A DNA stretch of 64,000 nucleotides from Stigmatella erecta (GCF_900111745.1 NZ_FOIJ01000009.1:248001-312000), one strand, 5' to 3'; shown: positions 1-10,381, numbered from the stretch's first letter. Notes: generated by a model from the sequence alone, not told the origin. Made by a program: numbers and translations.

Positions 1-102
1 TCAGACTGCAATCGCGCAGTGTGCTTGTAAAGCGGGAAACACGGTGATAAATGTTATTCGTGCTTGGCGTGACGCCAGCCGCTTCCTTATGGAGTGTTTC
101 TC

Positions 103-390
103 ATGAACCTGAAGCGCCTCGTTGTCGGCATGGCGTTCAGTGGTCTCCTCGCGGCGTGTGGTGGATCCATCGATGAGGTTCCGGGCGAGTTCCAACCTCC
201 GCTCCAGGAGACCGAGCAGGGCATCTGTGAAGGTTGGGACAAAGGGGCGCGGAACTGTACCTTCAAGTGCACGGCGGACGATTACCGGCACTGGTACGGC
301 TACGGGGATGTCCCCTACGGCCAGTGCCATGATCGCGCGGTGGCCTACTGCGGGCGTGAACCCTACAGCGCTTGCTGGAGCATTCCCTGA
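103..390 (+). CDS. Small cysteine-rich lipoprotein (tandem copy 1)
   Basis: A 95-residue predicted lipoprotein of unknown function. The start at ATG 103 is preferred over GTG 94 because GGAG at 91-94 sits 8 nt upstream and overlaps the GTG. Residues 1-20 form a signal peptide ending in the lipobox LLAAC. The mature part has a C-x3-W-x2-GAR-x-C-x3-C segment and a C-terminal block with YG-x2-C and ACWS. The next gene encodes a clear paralogue with the same cysteine spacing, so this is a tandem duplication. Small lipoproteins of this style are common in myxobacteria. The cysteines probably form disulfides after export (inference). Confidence 0.8.
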   Translation: MNLKRLVVGMAFSGLLAACGGSIDEVPGEFQPPLQETEQGICEGWDKGARNCTFKCTADDYRHWYGYGDVPYGQCHDRAVAYCGREPYSACWSIP

Positions 391-424
391 TTCCAGGCGG
401 CTCGCCTGAAAGGAACGCATTGCC

Positions 425-774
425 ATGAACTTGAAGACCTGGATCATCCCCTTGGTGTCTGGTGCCCTCTTGGCGGCCTGCGGCGCGCCCGAGGACATGC
501 CGCAGGTGGCCGAGCCCGAGGCCACCGTGACGGCGCCGTCCGAACCCATGCCCGCGGCGGAGGCCGCACCCTCCCAGGACGGCGTCAGCGCCCAGTGGAC
601 CGCGAACTGTGCGGGCTGGGAGAATGGCGCGCGCACCTGTTCGTGGAAGTGCCGCAGCACCAGCGAGTGGCTCTGGTCGGTCCAGACCGTGGCCTTTGGC
701 GACTGCGGCGCCTACGCGAACAACTTCTGCGGGCACTCGGCGTACAAGGCCTGCTGGAGCTCGAACAAGCCCAA

Positions 775-781
<7 letters not shown>
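425..781 (+). CDS. Small cysteine-rich lipoprotein (tandem copy 2)
   Basis: A 118-residue predicted lipoprotein paralogous to the gene ending 34 bp upstream. It has a signal peptide with lipobox LLAAC, then an acidic Pro/Ala/Glu-rich linker of about 45 residues absent from copy 1. The shared cysteine domain follows: C-x-GW-x2-GAR-x-C-x3-C, then FGDC, NFC and ACWS. AAAGGA at 410-415 is a fitting ribosome binding site. Its stop overlaps by a few bases the stop of the convergent monooxygenase gene. Function is unknown. The linker suggests the domain is held away from the membrane surface. Confidence 0.82.
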
Positions 782-1989
<1,208 letters not shown>

Positions 1990-2133
1990 CGGCTTCTCCT
2001 CGCGCCTGGGGAGGGGACCCGGCCCCCTCGCTCAAGCACCAGGAGGCCAATTTCTGGGATTTTGAGATAGGCGTGGAATGCCGTTTTAGATTTGGTTAAG
2101 CTTTAAACTCATTTTCTGACGGAGGGGCAGTGG

Positions 2134-2703
2134 ATGAGACTTGAGATGGTCGCGGTGGGGATGTTTCTCGTGGGGGCGGTGGTGTTTCCGGCGCGCGTGG
2201 AGGCCCAGGCTGTCCTCATCCAGCGCTGTGCGGCGGATCGCCTGAGCGCCGCGCAAGTCAAGCCGCGCGTGGAGCTGGCACGCTGGTGCGCGCTGACTCG
2301 CAATGTCCGGGCTCCAGACTGGACCTGTTCCTCTTCCTCTTCCTCTTCCTCCGACTACGCCGAGACGGATTTCAATACCAATCCCTTTGGAAGGAATGTC
2401 TATCTTTCGAGCGTGGATTCGGGGGTCAATTCGACTTACCTCTGGCTCCTGTACGTGAGTGGGGCCATGTCCTCCACGGTGGATGCCGATGGCTATTGCA
2501 AGTGGCTCCGTCCTGCCGAGCGCCTGAAGCAGCGGCCGTTCTACCCCGTCTATGGCAGCCATCACGATTTGATGAATTCCTCCAACCGCCAGCTCTTCTT
2601 CCACCCCACGCAGTTCAGCTGCGACTTCTACCTGGACAAGAATGGGACGCAGCGGGCGACAGGCTATGACTTCTACATCAACGGCTACTGCGAGCCTGTC
2701 TGA
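2134..2703 (+). CDS. Secreted cysteine-containing protein, unknown function
   Basis: A 189-residue exported protein. GGAGGGG at 2121-2127 lies 6 nt before ATG 2134. Residues 1-25 form a signal peptide ending VEAQA, with no lipobox cysteine. The mature protein holds about six cysteines (RC, WC, TC, YC, SC, YC), aromatic residues and a run of eight serines near residue 66 encoded by a hexamer repeat. I recognise no catalytic motif. It ends 9 bp before the stop of the convergent ATPase gene. It is probably periplasmic or secreted with disulfides. Confidence 0.75.
   Translation: MRLEMVAVGMFLVGAVVFPARVEAQAVLIQRCAADRLSAAQVKPRVELARWCALTRNVRAPDWTCSSSSSSSSDYAETDFNTNPFGRNVYLSSVDSGVNSTYLWLLYVSGAMSSTVDADGYCKWLRPAERLKQRPFYPVYGSHHDLMNSSNRQLFFHPTQFSCDFYLDKNGTQRATGYDFYINGYCEPV
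2328..2351 (+). repeat. Hexanucleotide tandem repeat TTCCTC x4
   Basis: Four perfect copies of TTCCTC lie inside the secreted-protein gene and encode a serine tract. Because the unit is 6 bp, copy-number change would lengthen or shorten the serine run without shifting the frame. Confidence 0.9.
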
Positions 2704-2712
2704 CGCCGCGGG

Positions 2713-5700
2713 TCAGGAGCCCGTCTGAGCAGCGGGCTTCGCCGGTGCGGACCGGGCGGCGAGGCGAAGCAGTTCGTCGTCGGAGAGCTGCTCGGTGGCG
2801 AGCGCGGAGGGCTCGGTCTTGACGCGCTCCACCTTGCCGCTGCGCACGGCGTGGAACTCGCCCGTGCCCTGGTTGGGAATCTTGGAGGTGAAGTCCACCT
2901 TGGCCTCGCTGAGCATGGGCTTCATCTTCTCCAGGGACGTGCGCTCCTTCACGCGGCCGATGAACCAGGAGCGGATGTTGTCGCGGCACTTGTAGTCGAA
3001 GTCGCCCGGGCTCTGGGTGGCCAGCATCAGTCCCAGGCCCGCCGAGCGCGCCCGCTTGATGAGGTTCTCCATGGGCTGCTTGGTGGAGGGCTGGCGCATG
3101 GCGGGCAGGTACATGTCCGCCTCGTCGAACATGAGGACTGCCTGGAGCGTGGGGCAGGGGTTGCGGCTGAGCCAGCGCGTCACGTCGATGAGGAGCTGGG
3201 AGACCCAGAACAGGACGTTGTTGTTGTCCCCGAGGAACTTGGTGCTGAGGATGCTCAGGCGGGTCTTGCCCGGAATCGCGTGCGCGCCCCGGCCCAGCAA
3301 GAGGTCCATGTCGAGCTTCTCGGCGTCGCGGCCCAGCAGCAACTGGGCGTCCAGGTTGAGCCGGTCCAGGTCGTCGGCCACCTTTCCGAACAGCTTCGTG
3401 TCCAGCCGGCCCGCGGCGTTGACCAGGCGCGGATCCATGTCCCCGATGAAGCGGACGAGCCGGGGCAGGGTGACGTCCTCGCTGGACAGCTGGATGAACT
3501 GGTCGATGGCCTGGGTGAGCAGGGTTCGGCAGGACTTGTCCCGGGCACTGGTGCGGTAGTCGAGCATGCCGGCCAGCGCCTCGGCGGCATGGCGGGTGCC
3601 CTGCTGGCGGTCAAACTCGGGAAGGGCGTTCAGCCCATCGGGCACGATGGGAATGGCCAGCGGGCGGCCGTTGGGGTGTCCCGGGGTGAAGAGGGCCACG
3701 TCCAGCCGCTCCCGGAGCTGGTCCCGGCGCTCCCGGCGGCGGGCGTCTTCGATGGGACGGTTCCAGAAGTCCTCGGAGGCGTAGCCCGCGAGGTCTCCCT
3801 TCCGGTCCACGAGGATGGCGGGGATGCCCTGGAGCAGCAGTTGCTCAATCAGGTTGAGGGCGAGAGTCGTCTTCCCACTGCCGGGCCCTCCGAGGAACGC
3901 CGCATGCTGGGTCAGCTCGTTGGGGTTGAGCAGGACGGGCTCTCGCAGCAGGCTGTCCTGTTCGCCGATGCGGACGGAGACGGAGGAAGTGCGCTGGGAC
4001 GGCGTCTTGGTTGTCTCCTGAGGCTTGCCCTGCGAGAGGGTGCTTTGGGTTGGGGGGTCGGTCTTCGTCTGGAAGAGTGATTGCTGTGCGGCGGTAACGC
4101 CCTGCTTGTCAGGAGGCCGCTGTGAATCCTTGACGGTCCGAGAAGCATCGGTGTTTTTCCCGGGAGCTGTCTTGGTCTGGGCGTTGTCCAGGGCCAGGAT
4201 GTCCCGCACGGGCTTGAGCTGGGTGATGGGCTTGGCCGAGCGCAGCCAGGCGGCGAAGTCGGGACGCGACTCGTGGTGCTTGCGGAATTCCCTCAAGGAG
4301 ACGATGGCCCGGCCGTCGCTGTCTTCCAGCACCGCCCGGCGGCCTCCCCTGCCGATGAGCTTGCCGAGGCTCACCGCGGCGGTCGCCCGGGGGTTGCTTG
4401 GGTACTCGCTGGTCCGGATGACCACGGCGGTGCGGCCTTTGGCCTCCTTGCGCGCCTGGTCGATCTGGTTGGCGAGCCCTCCCCCCCGGGTGCTGCGGTT
4501 GCACAGCACCAGGTGCAGTTTCTCGTCCCCAGGAGAGACATCCACCTGGATGGCCTCCTCGACGCGCCGGACCTCGAAACGATGTCCCGTGTCCACTTCG
4601 TCCGCGCTGGCCCGCAGGGCCCAGACCAGCAGCTCGGCGAGTTCGGGATCCTCCTCGGGCGGTGGCGTAGAGTTCGTGGAACGGAAGTCATTCCAGAGCT
4701 GGTCCAACTCCAGCGTCTTCTGCCCCTGATCGTGGGTAGAAAGCTGCTTCTGGGGAGACGGCAATCCCAGGGGGAACTGGCTGGGCAGGGCGCCCTCGCG
4801 GCTGGCCTGTTCACGCCACCTCCGGCATGTGTCGAGCACCTCGCGGGTGCTCAGCCCGGCGAGTTTCTCGAAGCCCTCGTGGGGGAAGGGGTAGGTGGGC
4901 TCTGCGGGATCGAACGGCGCATCCTCCACCGTATAGAGGTGCTCCAGGCGGCGCTCGGTGATGAGCCGGGCCTCCTCTGCGGTGCGGTGGTTCTCCAGCT
5001 TGAGGGTGTCCGGGTCCCGCTCGATGCGGTCCAGCAGGGACTGGGTCAGCTGGCCCCGGAGGCCCGTCCAGAAGGTGTGCAGGCAGCTGATGACGATGAC
5101 CGAGGAGGGCGCGCGCTCCGCGAAGTCACACAGCATGTGCATGGCCCGGCGGAACGCCTGCGCGTTCGCTGCCTCGATGTCGAAGCCCTCGAGCTGGTCC
5201 ACGCACAGCACCAGCGAGTGGCCGAGCACGGCGGCGAGCTGGCCCAGGTGCTCCACCATCTCCTGCGGGTGGTTGTCGTGGATGCGCGGCACCAGGTCGC
5301 CCAGCACCTTGCGGTCGTTGCCGGACAGGTCCTCACAGCGCAGGTACTTGAGCACGCGGCTGCGGATGCGCGTGTCCTCCCGCTGGAGGAAGAGCAGGGC
5401 GCGCAGCAGGTCCAGGTCCAGCTTCTTGAAGCGCTCCTGCTTCTGCAGATCGTCGGCGGCGGTCTCCACCAGGTGGATGATTTCGTCCGCGTCCTGGTCC
5501 GGGTCGGCGAGCAGGGCCGCCACCTTGCCGCACTGGGCGAGCAGCAGGTCCGACAGCTTCCGCAGGCCGGACTTGGCCTCGGTGGACTCGTGGTAGGGCT
5601 GGTCCAGTGAGTCAATGAGGTTGGAGAGGACGTAGCGGCCGTAGTTGCTCGTGGACGTCGTCATCTGCATGTAGCCCACGAAGCCCAGGGAGCGCTCGTG

Positions 5701-5967
5701 GGCGAGGGTCCGGAACGCCCGGAGCAGGTGCGTCTTGCCGCAGCCCGAGTCTCCCAGCAGCAGCAGGATGCGCCCCGAGTCCAGGCCAGGCGGCGTGGTG
5801 GCGCGCAGGAGCATGCGCTCGAAGGTGGCCCGGGCCTCCTGGTGCACCGTCTCGACGTCGAAGGGGTCCTCCCGCCAGATTTCATGGCGGTGCTGGATGG
5901 AGTGGAAGACCTCGGTACGATCGGACAAAAAAGAGGCAAGACGCAGATCGTTCTGCTGCATGGGCAC
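2713..5967 (-). CDS. Double ATPase: N-terminal AAA-like and C-terminal HerA/DUF87-type
   Basis: A 1084-residue cytoplasmic protein. The N-terminal ATPase has Walker A GDSGCGKT (about 72-79) and a Walker B-like LVLCVDQLEG (about 250). The middle (about 430-640) has no known motif and ends in a Gln/Thr/Lys-rich linker. The C-terminal module has Walker A GGPGSGKT (about 690), ILVDRKGDL, Walker B MFDEADMYL (about 945) and MLATQSPGDFD, the pattern of HerA/FtsK-like DNA-pumping ATPases (DUF87). A GGGGGAG ribosome site precedes ATG 5967. It is the last gene of an operon with a DUF559 nuclease and a winged-helix-like protein, 29 bp after the latter. A DNA-translocating motor partnered with a nuclease is inferred. 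I know no named system with this exact composition. Confidence 0.82.
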   Translation of the reverse strand: MPMQQNDLRLASFLSDRTEVFHSIQHRHEIWREDPFDVETVHQEARATFERMLLRATTPPGLDSGRILLLLGDSGCGKTHLLRAFRTLAHERSLGFVGYMQMTTSTSNYGRYVLSNLIDSLDQPYHESTEAKSGLRKLSDLLLAQCGKVAALLADPDQDADEIIHLVETAADDLQKQERFKKLDLDLLRALLFLQREDTRIRSRVLKYLRCEDLSGNDRKVLGDLVPRIHDNHPQEMVEHLGQLAAVLGHSLVLCVDQLEGFDIEAANAQAFRRAMHMLCDFAERAPSSVIVISCLHTFWTGLRGQLTQSLLDRIERDPDTLKLENHRTAEEARLITERRLEHLYTVEDAPFDPAEPTYPFPHEGFEKLAGLSTREVLDTCRRWREQASREGALPSQFPLGLPSPQKQLSTHDQGQKTLELDQLWNDFRSTNSTPPPEEDPELAELLVWALRASADEVDTGHRFEVRRVEEAIQVDVSPGDEKLHLVLCNRSTRGGGLANQIDQARKEAKGRTAVVIRTSEYPSNPRATAAVSLGKLIGRGGRRAVLEDSDGRAIVSLREFRKHHESRPDFAAWLRSAKPITQLKPVRDILALDNAQTKTAPGKNTDASRTVKDSQRPPDKQGVTAAQQSLFQTKTDPPTQSTLSQGKPQETTKTPSQRTSSVSVRIGEQDSLLREPVLLNPNELTQHAAFLGGPGSGKTTLALNLIEQLLLQGIPAILVDRKGDLAGYASEDFWNRPIEDARRRERRDQLRERLDVALFTPGHPNGRPLAIPIVPDGLNALPEFDRQQGTRHAAEALAGMLDYRTSARDKSCRTLLTQAIDQFIQLSSEDVTLPRLVRFIGDMDPRLVNAAGRLDTKLFGKVADDLDRLNLDAQLLLGRDAEKLDMDLLLGRGAHAIPGKTRLSILSTKFLGDNNNVLFWVSQLLIDVTRWLSRNPCPTLQAVLMFDEADMYLPAMRQPSTKQPMENLIKRARSAGLGLMLATQSPGDFDYKCRDNIRSWFIGRVKERTSLEKMKPMLSEAKVDFTSKIPNQGTGEFHAVRSGKVERVKTEPSALATEQLSDDELLRLAARSAPAKPAAQTGS

Positions 5968-5996
5968 TCCCCCAGTTGCCGGACGGTGTGAACGCT

Positions 5997-7004
5997 CTAC
6001 AGGGCGATGAAATGAAAGGTGGCGCCGAGGTAGCGGGTCTCCGAGGCGGCCACGTCCGCGGGATCCATCAGCTCGACCATGTCGGCGCGGCTCAGCGACA
6101 GCAGCCGCTTCTGGTTGGCCTCGATCAGCCGGTTCTTGAAGGCCTGCTCATCCAGCCCCGGGCCCTTCATGGCGTGCCAGATGTGCGAGATGAAGACGCG
6201 GTCATCCCCGAAGCGGCCGCTCGTCGCGGTGCGGGCCGTGTGCAGCACCCGCTCGGCGAACGAGGACAGGGCTTCCTCGCCGGCCGGGGGCACGGGGGTG
6301 GCAAGCTCCGCGGGGGGTTGGGGCGCTGACTCGGAGGCGGGAATGAGCCAGGACTGCAAGGCAGCCAGACGGAGGCTCTCCGCGCCCGTGCGCCGCGCGC
6401 CCACGCTCCGGGCGGCGAGCTGCTCCAGGGCCTGCGCGGGGCTCACCTCGCGGGTGGCCTGGAGCACCTGGCCCAGCAGGAAGGATTGCACGGCGGACAG
6501 GGTGAAGGGTTTGTCCGAGTCCACCCCCAGCTGCTTCCAGCACAGCGCATCCCGGACCTGGGCCAGGCTTCGCGTGCCCGGCTCCCCGAGGCCCGACTGC
6601 TTTTGCACGAGGACGGCCCTCAGGCCATCGGCGGTGCCCAGCCGGCTCACATGGCTGCCGGAGGGCGGAAGCCCCAGGGACTTCGCCGTCAGGTACTTGA
6701 GCCGCAGTTGCTTCCAGGTGAGGCCCTTGGGGGCCCGCTCCACCCCGAGGGCCTCCACGGCGCGCTGGCGGCCCGCGTCCGTGAGGTGCAAGCCCTTGCG
6801 CGGCGTCTGGTGCAAGAGGCCGCCCGCTTCCAGCGTGGCCAGGGCCCCATCGAGCTGGGTGTTCCACTCGCCCGTGCTCCAGCGGTGCTCGACGAAGGAC
6901 TTCAGCGCCCGGGACACGTCTGTGCGTGAGCCTTTTCCCTCCGGGCGTGTCAGCAGCCACAGCAGCGCCACTTCCGCTACGCGAGAGAGCTCAGTCCGCG
7001 CCAT
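5997..7004 (-). CDS. Putative winged-helix adaptor protein in the nuclease-ATPase operon
   Basis: A 335-residue protein of unrecognised family. The N-terminal 80 residues look like a winged helix, with the wing segment LEAGGLLHQTPRKGLHLTDAG. A variable Ala/Pro-rich linker follows (about 225-250). The conserved-looking C-terminus also resembles a winged helix: FISHIWHAM, then LLSLSRADMVELMDPADV and a final SETRYLGATFHFIAL. The start at 7004 is set by GGGGAGG six bases upstream; ATG 7010 would abut that site. It overlaps the upstream nuclease gene by 14 bp, so translation is probably coupled. A DNA-binding or bridging role between the nuclease and the ATPase is inference. Confidence 0.75.
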   Translation of the reverse strand: MARTELSRVAEVALLWLLTRPEGKGSRTDVSRALKSFVEHRWSTGEWNTQLDGALATLEAGGLLHQTPRKGLHLTDAGRQRAVEALGVERAPKGLTWKQLRLKYLTAKSLGLPPSGSHVSRLGTADGLRAVLVQKQSGLGEPGTRSLAQVRDALCWKQLGVDSDKPFTLSAVQSFLLGQVLQATREVSPAQALEQLAARSVGARRTGAESLRLAALQSWLIPASESAPQPPAELATPVPPAGEEALSSFAERVLHTARTATSGRFGDDRVFISHIWHAMKGPGLDEQAFKNRLIEANQKRLLSLSRADMVELMDPADVAASETRYLGATFHFIAL

Positions 7005-8271
7005 GTGCATCCTCCCCATCTGCTGGCACCCTCCCCACCGCGTCTTGCCGCAGGGAGACGACTTCCAGGACAGTGTCGCGGATTTCCTCGAGCCGCGCCA
7101 CCACATCATCGGCGAGGAAGCGCAGCACCCAGTAGCCATGCCGTTGCAAGGCCAGGTCCTTGCGCCGGTCGCGCCGGTAGGCCTCGGGCGTCTGGAAATG
7201 GTAGTAGCCATCGATTTCGATGGCCAATCGCAACCGTCGGCAGAGCAGGTCTACCTCGACAGGCCTGTCATGGAGGAGAAACCCGGTACGTTGGTTGAGT
7301 TCAAACAACCCCCGGGTGGCGGGGAGGGATTCGAGCAGCGCGCTCAGGAAGCGCTCCGCGGTGCTGCGGGCCCGGTCCTCCGCCGAGCGCTGAACCGTGG
7401 CGGCTTCCCGCTCCCGGGCCGCGCCGCCGTAAAGCGACAGCACCTCGTCCGGGGCACCGTCCGCCGCCAGCTGGGCGAGCGCGCCCTTCAGGGCTTCCGT
7501 GTCCTGGACCCCGAGTGCCTCCACGCGCCGCTTCACCGCCTCGGAGGAAACCGCTGGGAGCGTCAACCGCCCTTCCCGGACCAGCGCGCGGCCCTGGCTT
7601 TCCTCTCCGTGCAGAAAGACGTCCACCGCTTCTGCTTCCACGGAGAGGGCAGCGGCCAGCGTGGGCACGGTGTCACACATCCGGGCCGCGGTCCGGGCGG
7701 CCTGGGCCAGCCACGCCGCCCCTGTTCCCGCGAGCAGGAGCGCTGGGGCCTCTCCGAGGGGAACGAGGGCGTGCAGGGCCGCGAACGCGCGCAGGGGGTT
7801 CTGCTCGCAGGCATCGAGCAGGGCCTCCCAGGGCTCCTGTGGGCTGGAGGCGGCGGGTTGAAGCCAACACCGGCACGCGGCGGCGGCATCCGGGTGGGGG
7901 ACGGCCGGAAAGAGGTCCTGGAGCAGCAGGCCGCGCTCGTGCGGCGTTTTGCCTCGAAGGTCCGAGGCCAGCTCGCCCCGCCGCAGTCCTCCCGCGGCGC
8001 CGAGCACCTCCGCCGCATCGGCTTCGAGGTTCCGGTGCTGGGCCAGGAACGCCATCCAGTCGCGCACGGCCCCGGCTTCGCGCGAGGCCCGCGAGACACA
8101 CAGCCCCAGGCCGCGTGCCTCCAGCCAGCGGTGCCAGAGGGAGAGGGCGGCTCCGGGGGGGCCGGCGAGCACGGTGAGGGTGGGGATGGCCTGCTCGCGC
8201 CGGTGGTGGTGCCGGTCCAGCGCGGAGAAGGCCGCGGTATCGCTCGGAGGGGCGGAAGGGGCGGGGGGCAC
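6991..8271 (-). CDS. DUF559 (Vsr-like PD-(D/E)XK) endonuclease protein
   Basis: A 426-residue protein, first gene of a three-gene operon. The last 90 residues are a DUF559 / very-short-patch-repair-like nuclease: VEVDLL (D341), LAIEIDGYYH (E352, D354, H358), RRDRRKDLALQRHGYWVLRF (K371) and a trailing acidic helix. Family knowledge says DUF559 proteins share the Vsr/restriction-endonuclease fold. The N-terminal 300 residues are not recognised. Near residue 35 is AGPPGAALS, which resembles an eroded Walker A. The GTG start at 8271 has GGAG five bases before it. The gene lies 73 bp downstream of opgH on the same strand, with no clear terminator between, so it may have its own promoter or read-through. 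Confidence 0.8.
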   Translation of the reverse strand: MPPAPSAPPSDTAAFSALDRHHHRREQAIPTLTVLAGPPGAALSLWHRWLEARGLGLCVSRASREAGAVRDWMAFLAQHRNLEADAAEVLGAAGGLRRGELASDLRGKTPHERGLLLQDLFPAVPHPDAAAACRCWLQPAASSPQEPWEALLDACEQNPLRAFAALHALVPLGEAPALLLAGTGAAWLAQAARTAARMCDTVPTLAAALSVEAEAVDVFLHGEESQGRALVREGRLTLPAVSSEAVKRRVEALGVQDTEALKGALAQLAADGAPDEVLSLYGGAAREREAATVQRSAEDRARSTAERFLSALLESLPATRGLFELNQRTGFLLHDRPVEVDLLCRRLRLAIEIDGYYHFQTPEAYRRDRRKDLALQRHGYWVLRFLADDVVARLEEIRDTVLEVVSLRQDAVGRVPADGEDAHGAD

Positions 8272-8344
8272 GGGCTCCAGCGTCCTTGAAACGGACGCGG
8301 CGCTTCAAGGAGCCCCTCCCCCTACCGGTGTTAAGCAGTGCGCA

Positions 8345-10372
8345 TCAGGACGTCTGGCTCATGAACCGGAGGCGGGCCTCCGCCAGCGTGCCCGGGTCCA
8401 GCAGCACCATCGACTTCTCCTGGGTGGAGAGCGCGTCCTGCTGCCCCGAGAGCAGCTTGCGCCGCGCGGTGGCCAGCTCGATGGAGGCAATGGAGGGGCC
8501 CGGCTGCTCCTCCAGCAGCGCCAGGTGCAGCGCGTGGGCGCGGGGGTCCGTGAGGACGCGCTTCAGCCCGTCGTCCACGGTCTCCAGCTTCTGCTCGGAC
8601 AGCGCCTGCGCCCGGACCAGCAGCGGGTGCTTCACGCGCTCCTCGGGGATGAGGAACAGGCCCATCTTCGCCGCCCAGGTGCCCAGCGACGCCCGGGCGG
8701 TCCACACCGACATCGGGATGGAGAGCAGCAGGCCCGCCACCACCGGGGACAGCCACAGCAGCAAGTCCCGGGACAGGGCGGCCGACACCCCGGCCAGCAC
8801 TGCGCCGAACACCGTGTGGCCCCAGTGCCGCCGGGCCGCTTCGGACCAGGGCAGGTCCGCGTCATCGCGCTGCTGGCTCGACCAGTTCACCCGGTAGCCC
8901 AGCACGGTGCCGAAGACGAAGTGGGACTGGAAGAGCATCATCACCGGTGCGAGCAGCATGGAGATGGCGGTCTCCAGCACCACGCTCAGCGCCACGCGAA
9001 TGCGGCCGCCCATGCTTCGGGAGACCTCGCTGTCCAGGAGCGTCAGGAAGAGGCCGAACAGCTTGGGCACCAGCAGCATGCCCAGCGAGAGGAACATCAT
9101 CCGCCGCGCGCCCTCCACATCGAACGTCGGCCACACCGGGAACAGGGTCCGCTCGTCCGTGAAGTACACGGGCTCCACGAAGCGGTCCTGCAGCGCGGCG
9201 CCCAGCCCCGTCAGCAGGAAGATGAGCCACAGGGGCGAGGCCACGTAGGACATCACCCCCATGAGGAAGTGGCCGCGGCTCAAGGGGTGAAGCCCCCCGG
9301 CCATCACCAGGCTCAGGTGCTGGAGGTTGCCCTGGCACCAGCGCCGGTCGCGCTGGGCATAGGCCAGCAAGTGCGGCGGGGACTGCTCGTAGCTGCCCCC
9401 AAGGTCTGACAGCAGCCACACCGTATAGCCCGCCCGGCGCATCAGCGCCGCCTCCACGAAGTCGTGGCTGAGGATGTGCCCTCCGAAGGGCTGCTTGCCG
9501 GGCAGCACGGGCAGGCCGCAGTGCTCGATGAAGGCGGACACGCGGATGATGGCGTTGTGGCCCCAGTAGTTGGACTCGCCGAGCTGCCACGCCGCCGTGC
9601 CCGCGCCCACCACGGGCCCGTACACCTGGCCTGCGAACTGCTGCAGGCGGGCAAAGAGCGTCATCTTCCCCACGCAGCGGGGAGGCGCCTGGAGGATGCC
9701 CGCGCGCGGGTTGAGCTCCATCAGCCGCGCGAGCGTCACCAGCGTGTCGCCCGTCATGAGGCTGTCGGCGTCCAGCACCACCATGAAGTCGTAGTGGCGG
9801 CCCCAGCGCTCGCAGAAGTCCGAGAGGTTGCCGGCCTTCTTGCCGGTGTTGTCCGAGCGGCGCCGGTAGAAGATGCGCCCCTGGCCCCCCACGCGGCGGC
9901 ACAGGTCCGCCCACGCCAGCTCCTCGGCCACCCAGGCCTCGGCGCGCGTGGAGTCGCTCAGCACATAGAAGTCAAAGGCCTCCAGGTGCCCCGTGGCGGC
10001 CAGCGACTCGTAGGTGGCCTGCACGTTGGCGAAGACCGAGGCGGGGTCTTCGTTGTGGATGGGCATCACCACCGTGGTGCGCCGGGTGAGCGGCGCCTTC
10101 TGCTCCTCGGCCGTCGGCTGGCGCAAGCCGGGCACCCGGCCCCCCACGAGCGTCTGGAGGAACCCCGCGACGGCCGTCCAGAAGGACAGGCAGATCCACG
10201 CGAAGCACAGGCTGAAGAGCCCCAGCAGCAGCCACTCGGTCTCCGTGGTTCCCTTGACGCTCAGCAGCCGGTGCATCTCCCACGCTCCGAGGAGCGTGGA
10301 GAGGGCCGCCAGCCCCAGAACGAAGAAGCGGCGGAGTCCGGTGGAGGGAGGGGAGAAGGAGTGGGCTTGCAT
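8345..10372 (-). CDS. opgH: Glucans biosynthesis glucosyltransferase H
   Basis: A 675-residue inner-membrane glycosyltransferase that builds and exports the linear beta-glucan backbone of osmoregulated periplasmic glucans. Two N-terminal membrane helices (about 13-33 and 45-75) are followed by a family-2 glycosyltransferase domain with VVMPIHNEDP (about 100), VVLDADS, SHDFVEAALMRRAGY and the QRDRRWCQGN motif (QxxRW type). Several C-terminal membrane helices follow. It is shorter than the E. coli protein of about 850 residues, mainly at the N-terminus. It is third in the operon opgG, unknown gene, opgH, starting 9 bp after the middle gene. Confidence 0.93.
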   Translation of the reverse strand: MQAHSFSPPSTGLRRFFVLGLAALSTLLGAWEMHRLLSVKGTTETEWLLLGLFSLCFAWICLSFWTAVAGFLQTLVGGRVPGLRQPTAEEQKAPLTRRTTVVMPIHNEDPASVFANVQATYESLAATGHLEAFDFYVLSDSTRAEAWVAEELAWADLCRRVGGQGRIFYRRRSDNTGKKAGNLSDFCERWGRHYDFMVVLDADSLMTGDTLVTLARLMELNPRAGILQAPPRCVGKMTLFARLQQFAGQVYGPVVGAGTAAWQLGESNYWGHNAIIRVSAFIEHCGLPVLPGKQPFGGHILSHDFVEAALMRRAGYTVWLLSDLGGSYEQSPPHLLAYAQRDRRWCQGNLQHLSLVMAGGLHPLSRGHFLMGVMSYVASPLWLIFLLTGLGAALQDRFVEPVYFTDERTLFPVWPTFDVEGARRMMFLSLGMLLVPKLFGLFLTLLDSEVSRSMGGRIRVALSVVLETAISMLLAPVMMLFQSHFVFGTVLGYRVNWSSQQRDDADLPWSEAARRHWGHTVFGAVLAGVSAALSRDLLLWLSPVVAGLLLSIPMSVWTARASLGTWAAKMGLFLIPEERVKHPLLVRAQALSEQKLETVDDGLKRVLTDPRAHALHLALLEEQPGPSIASIELATARRKLLSGQQDALSTQEKSMVLLDPGTLAEARLRFMSQTS

Positions 10373-10381
10373 GCGTGGGTC

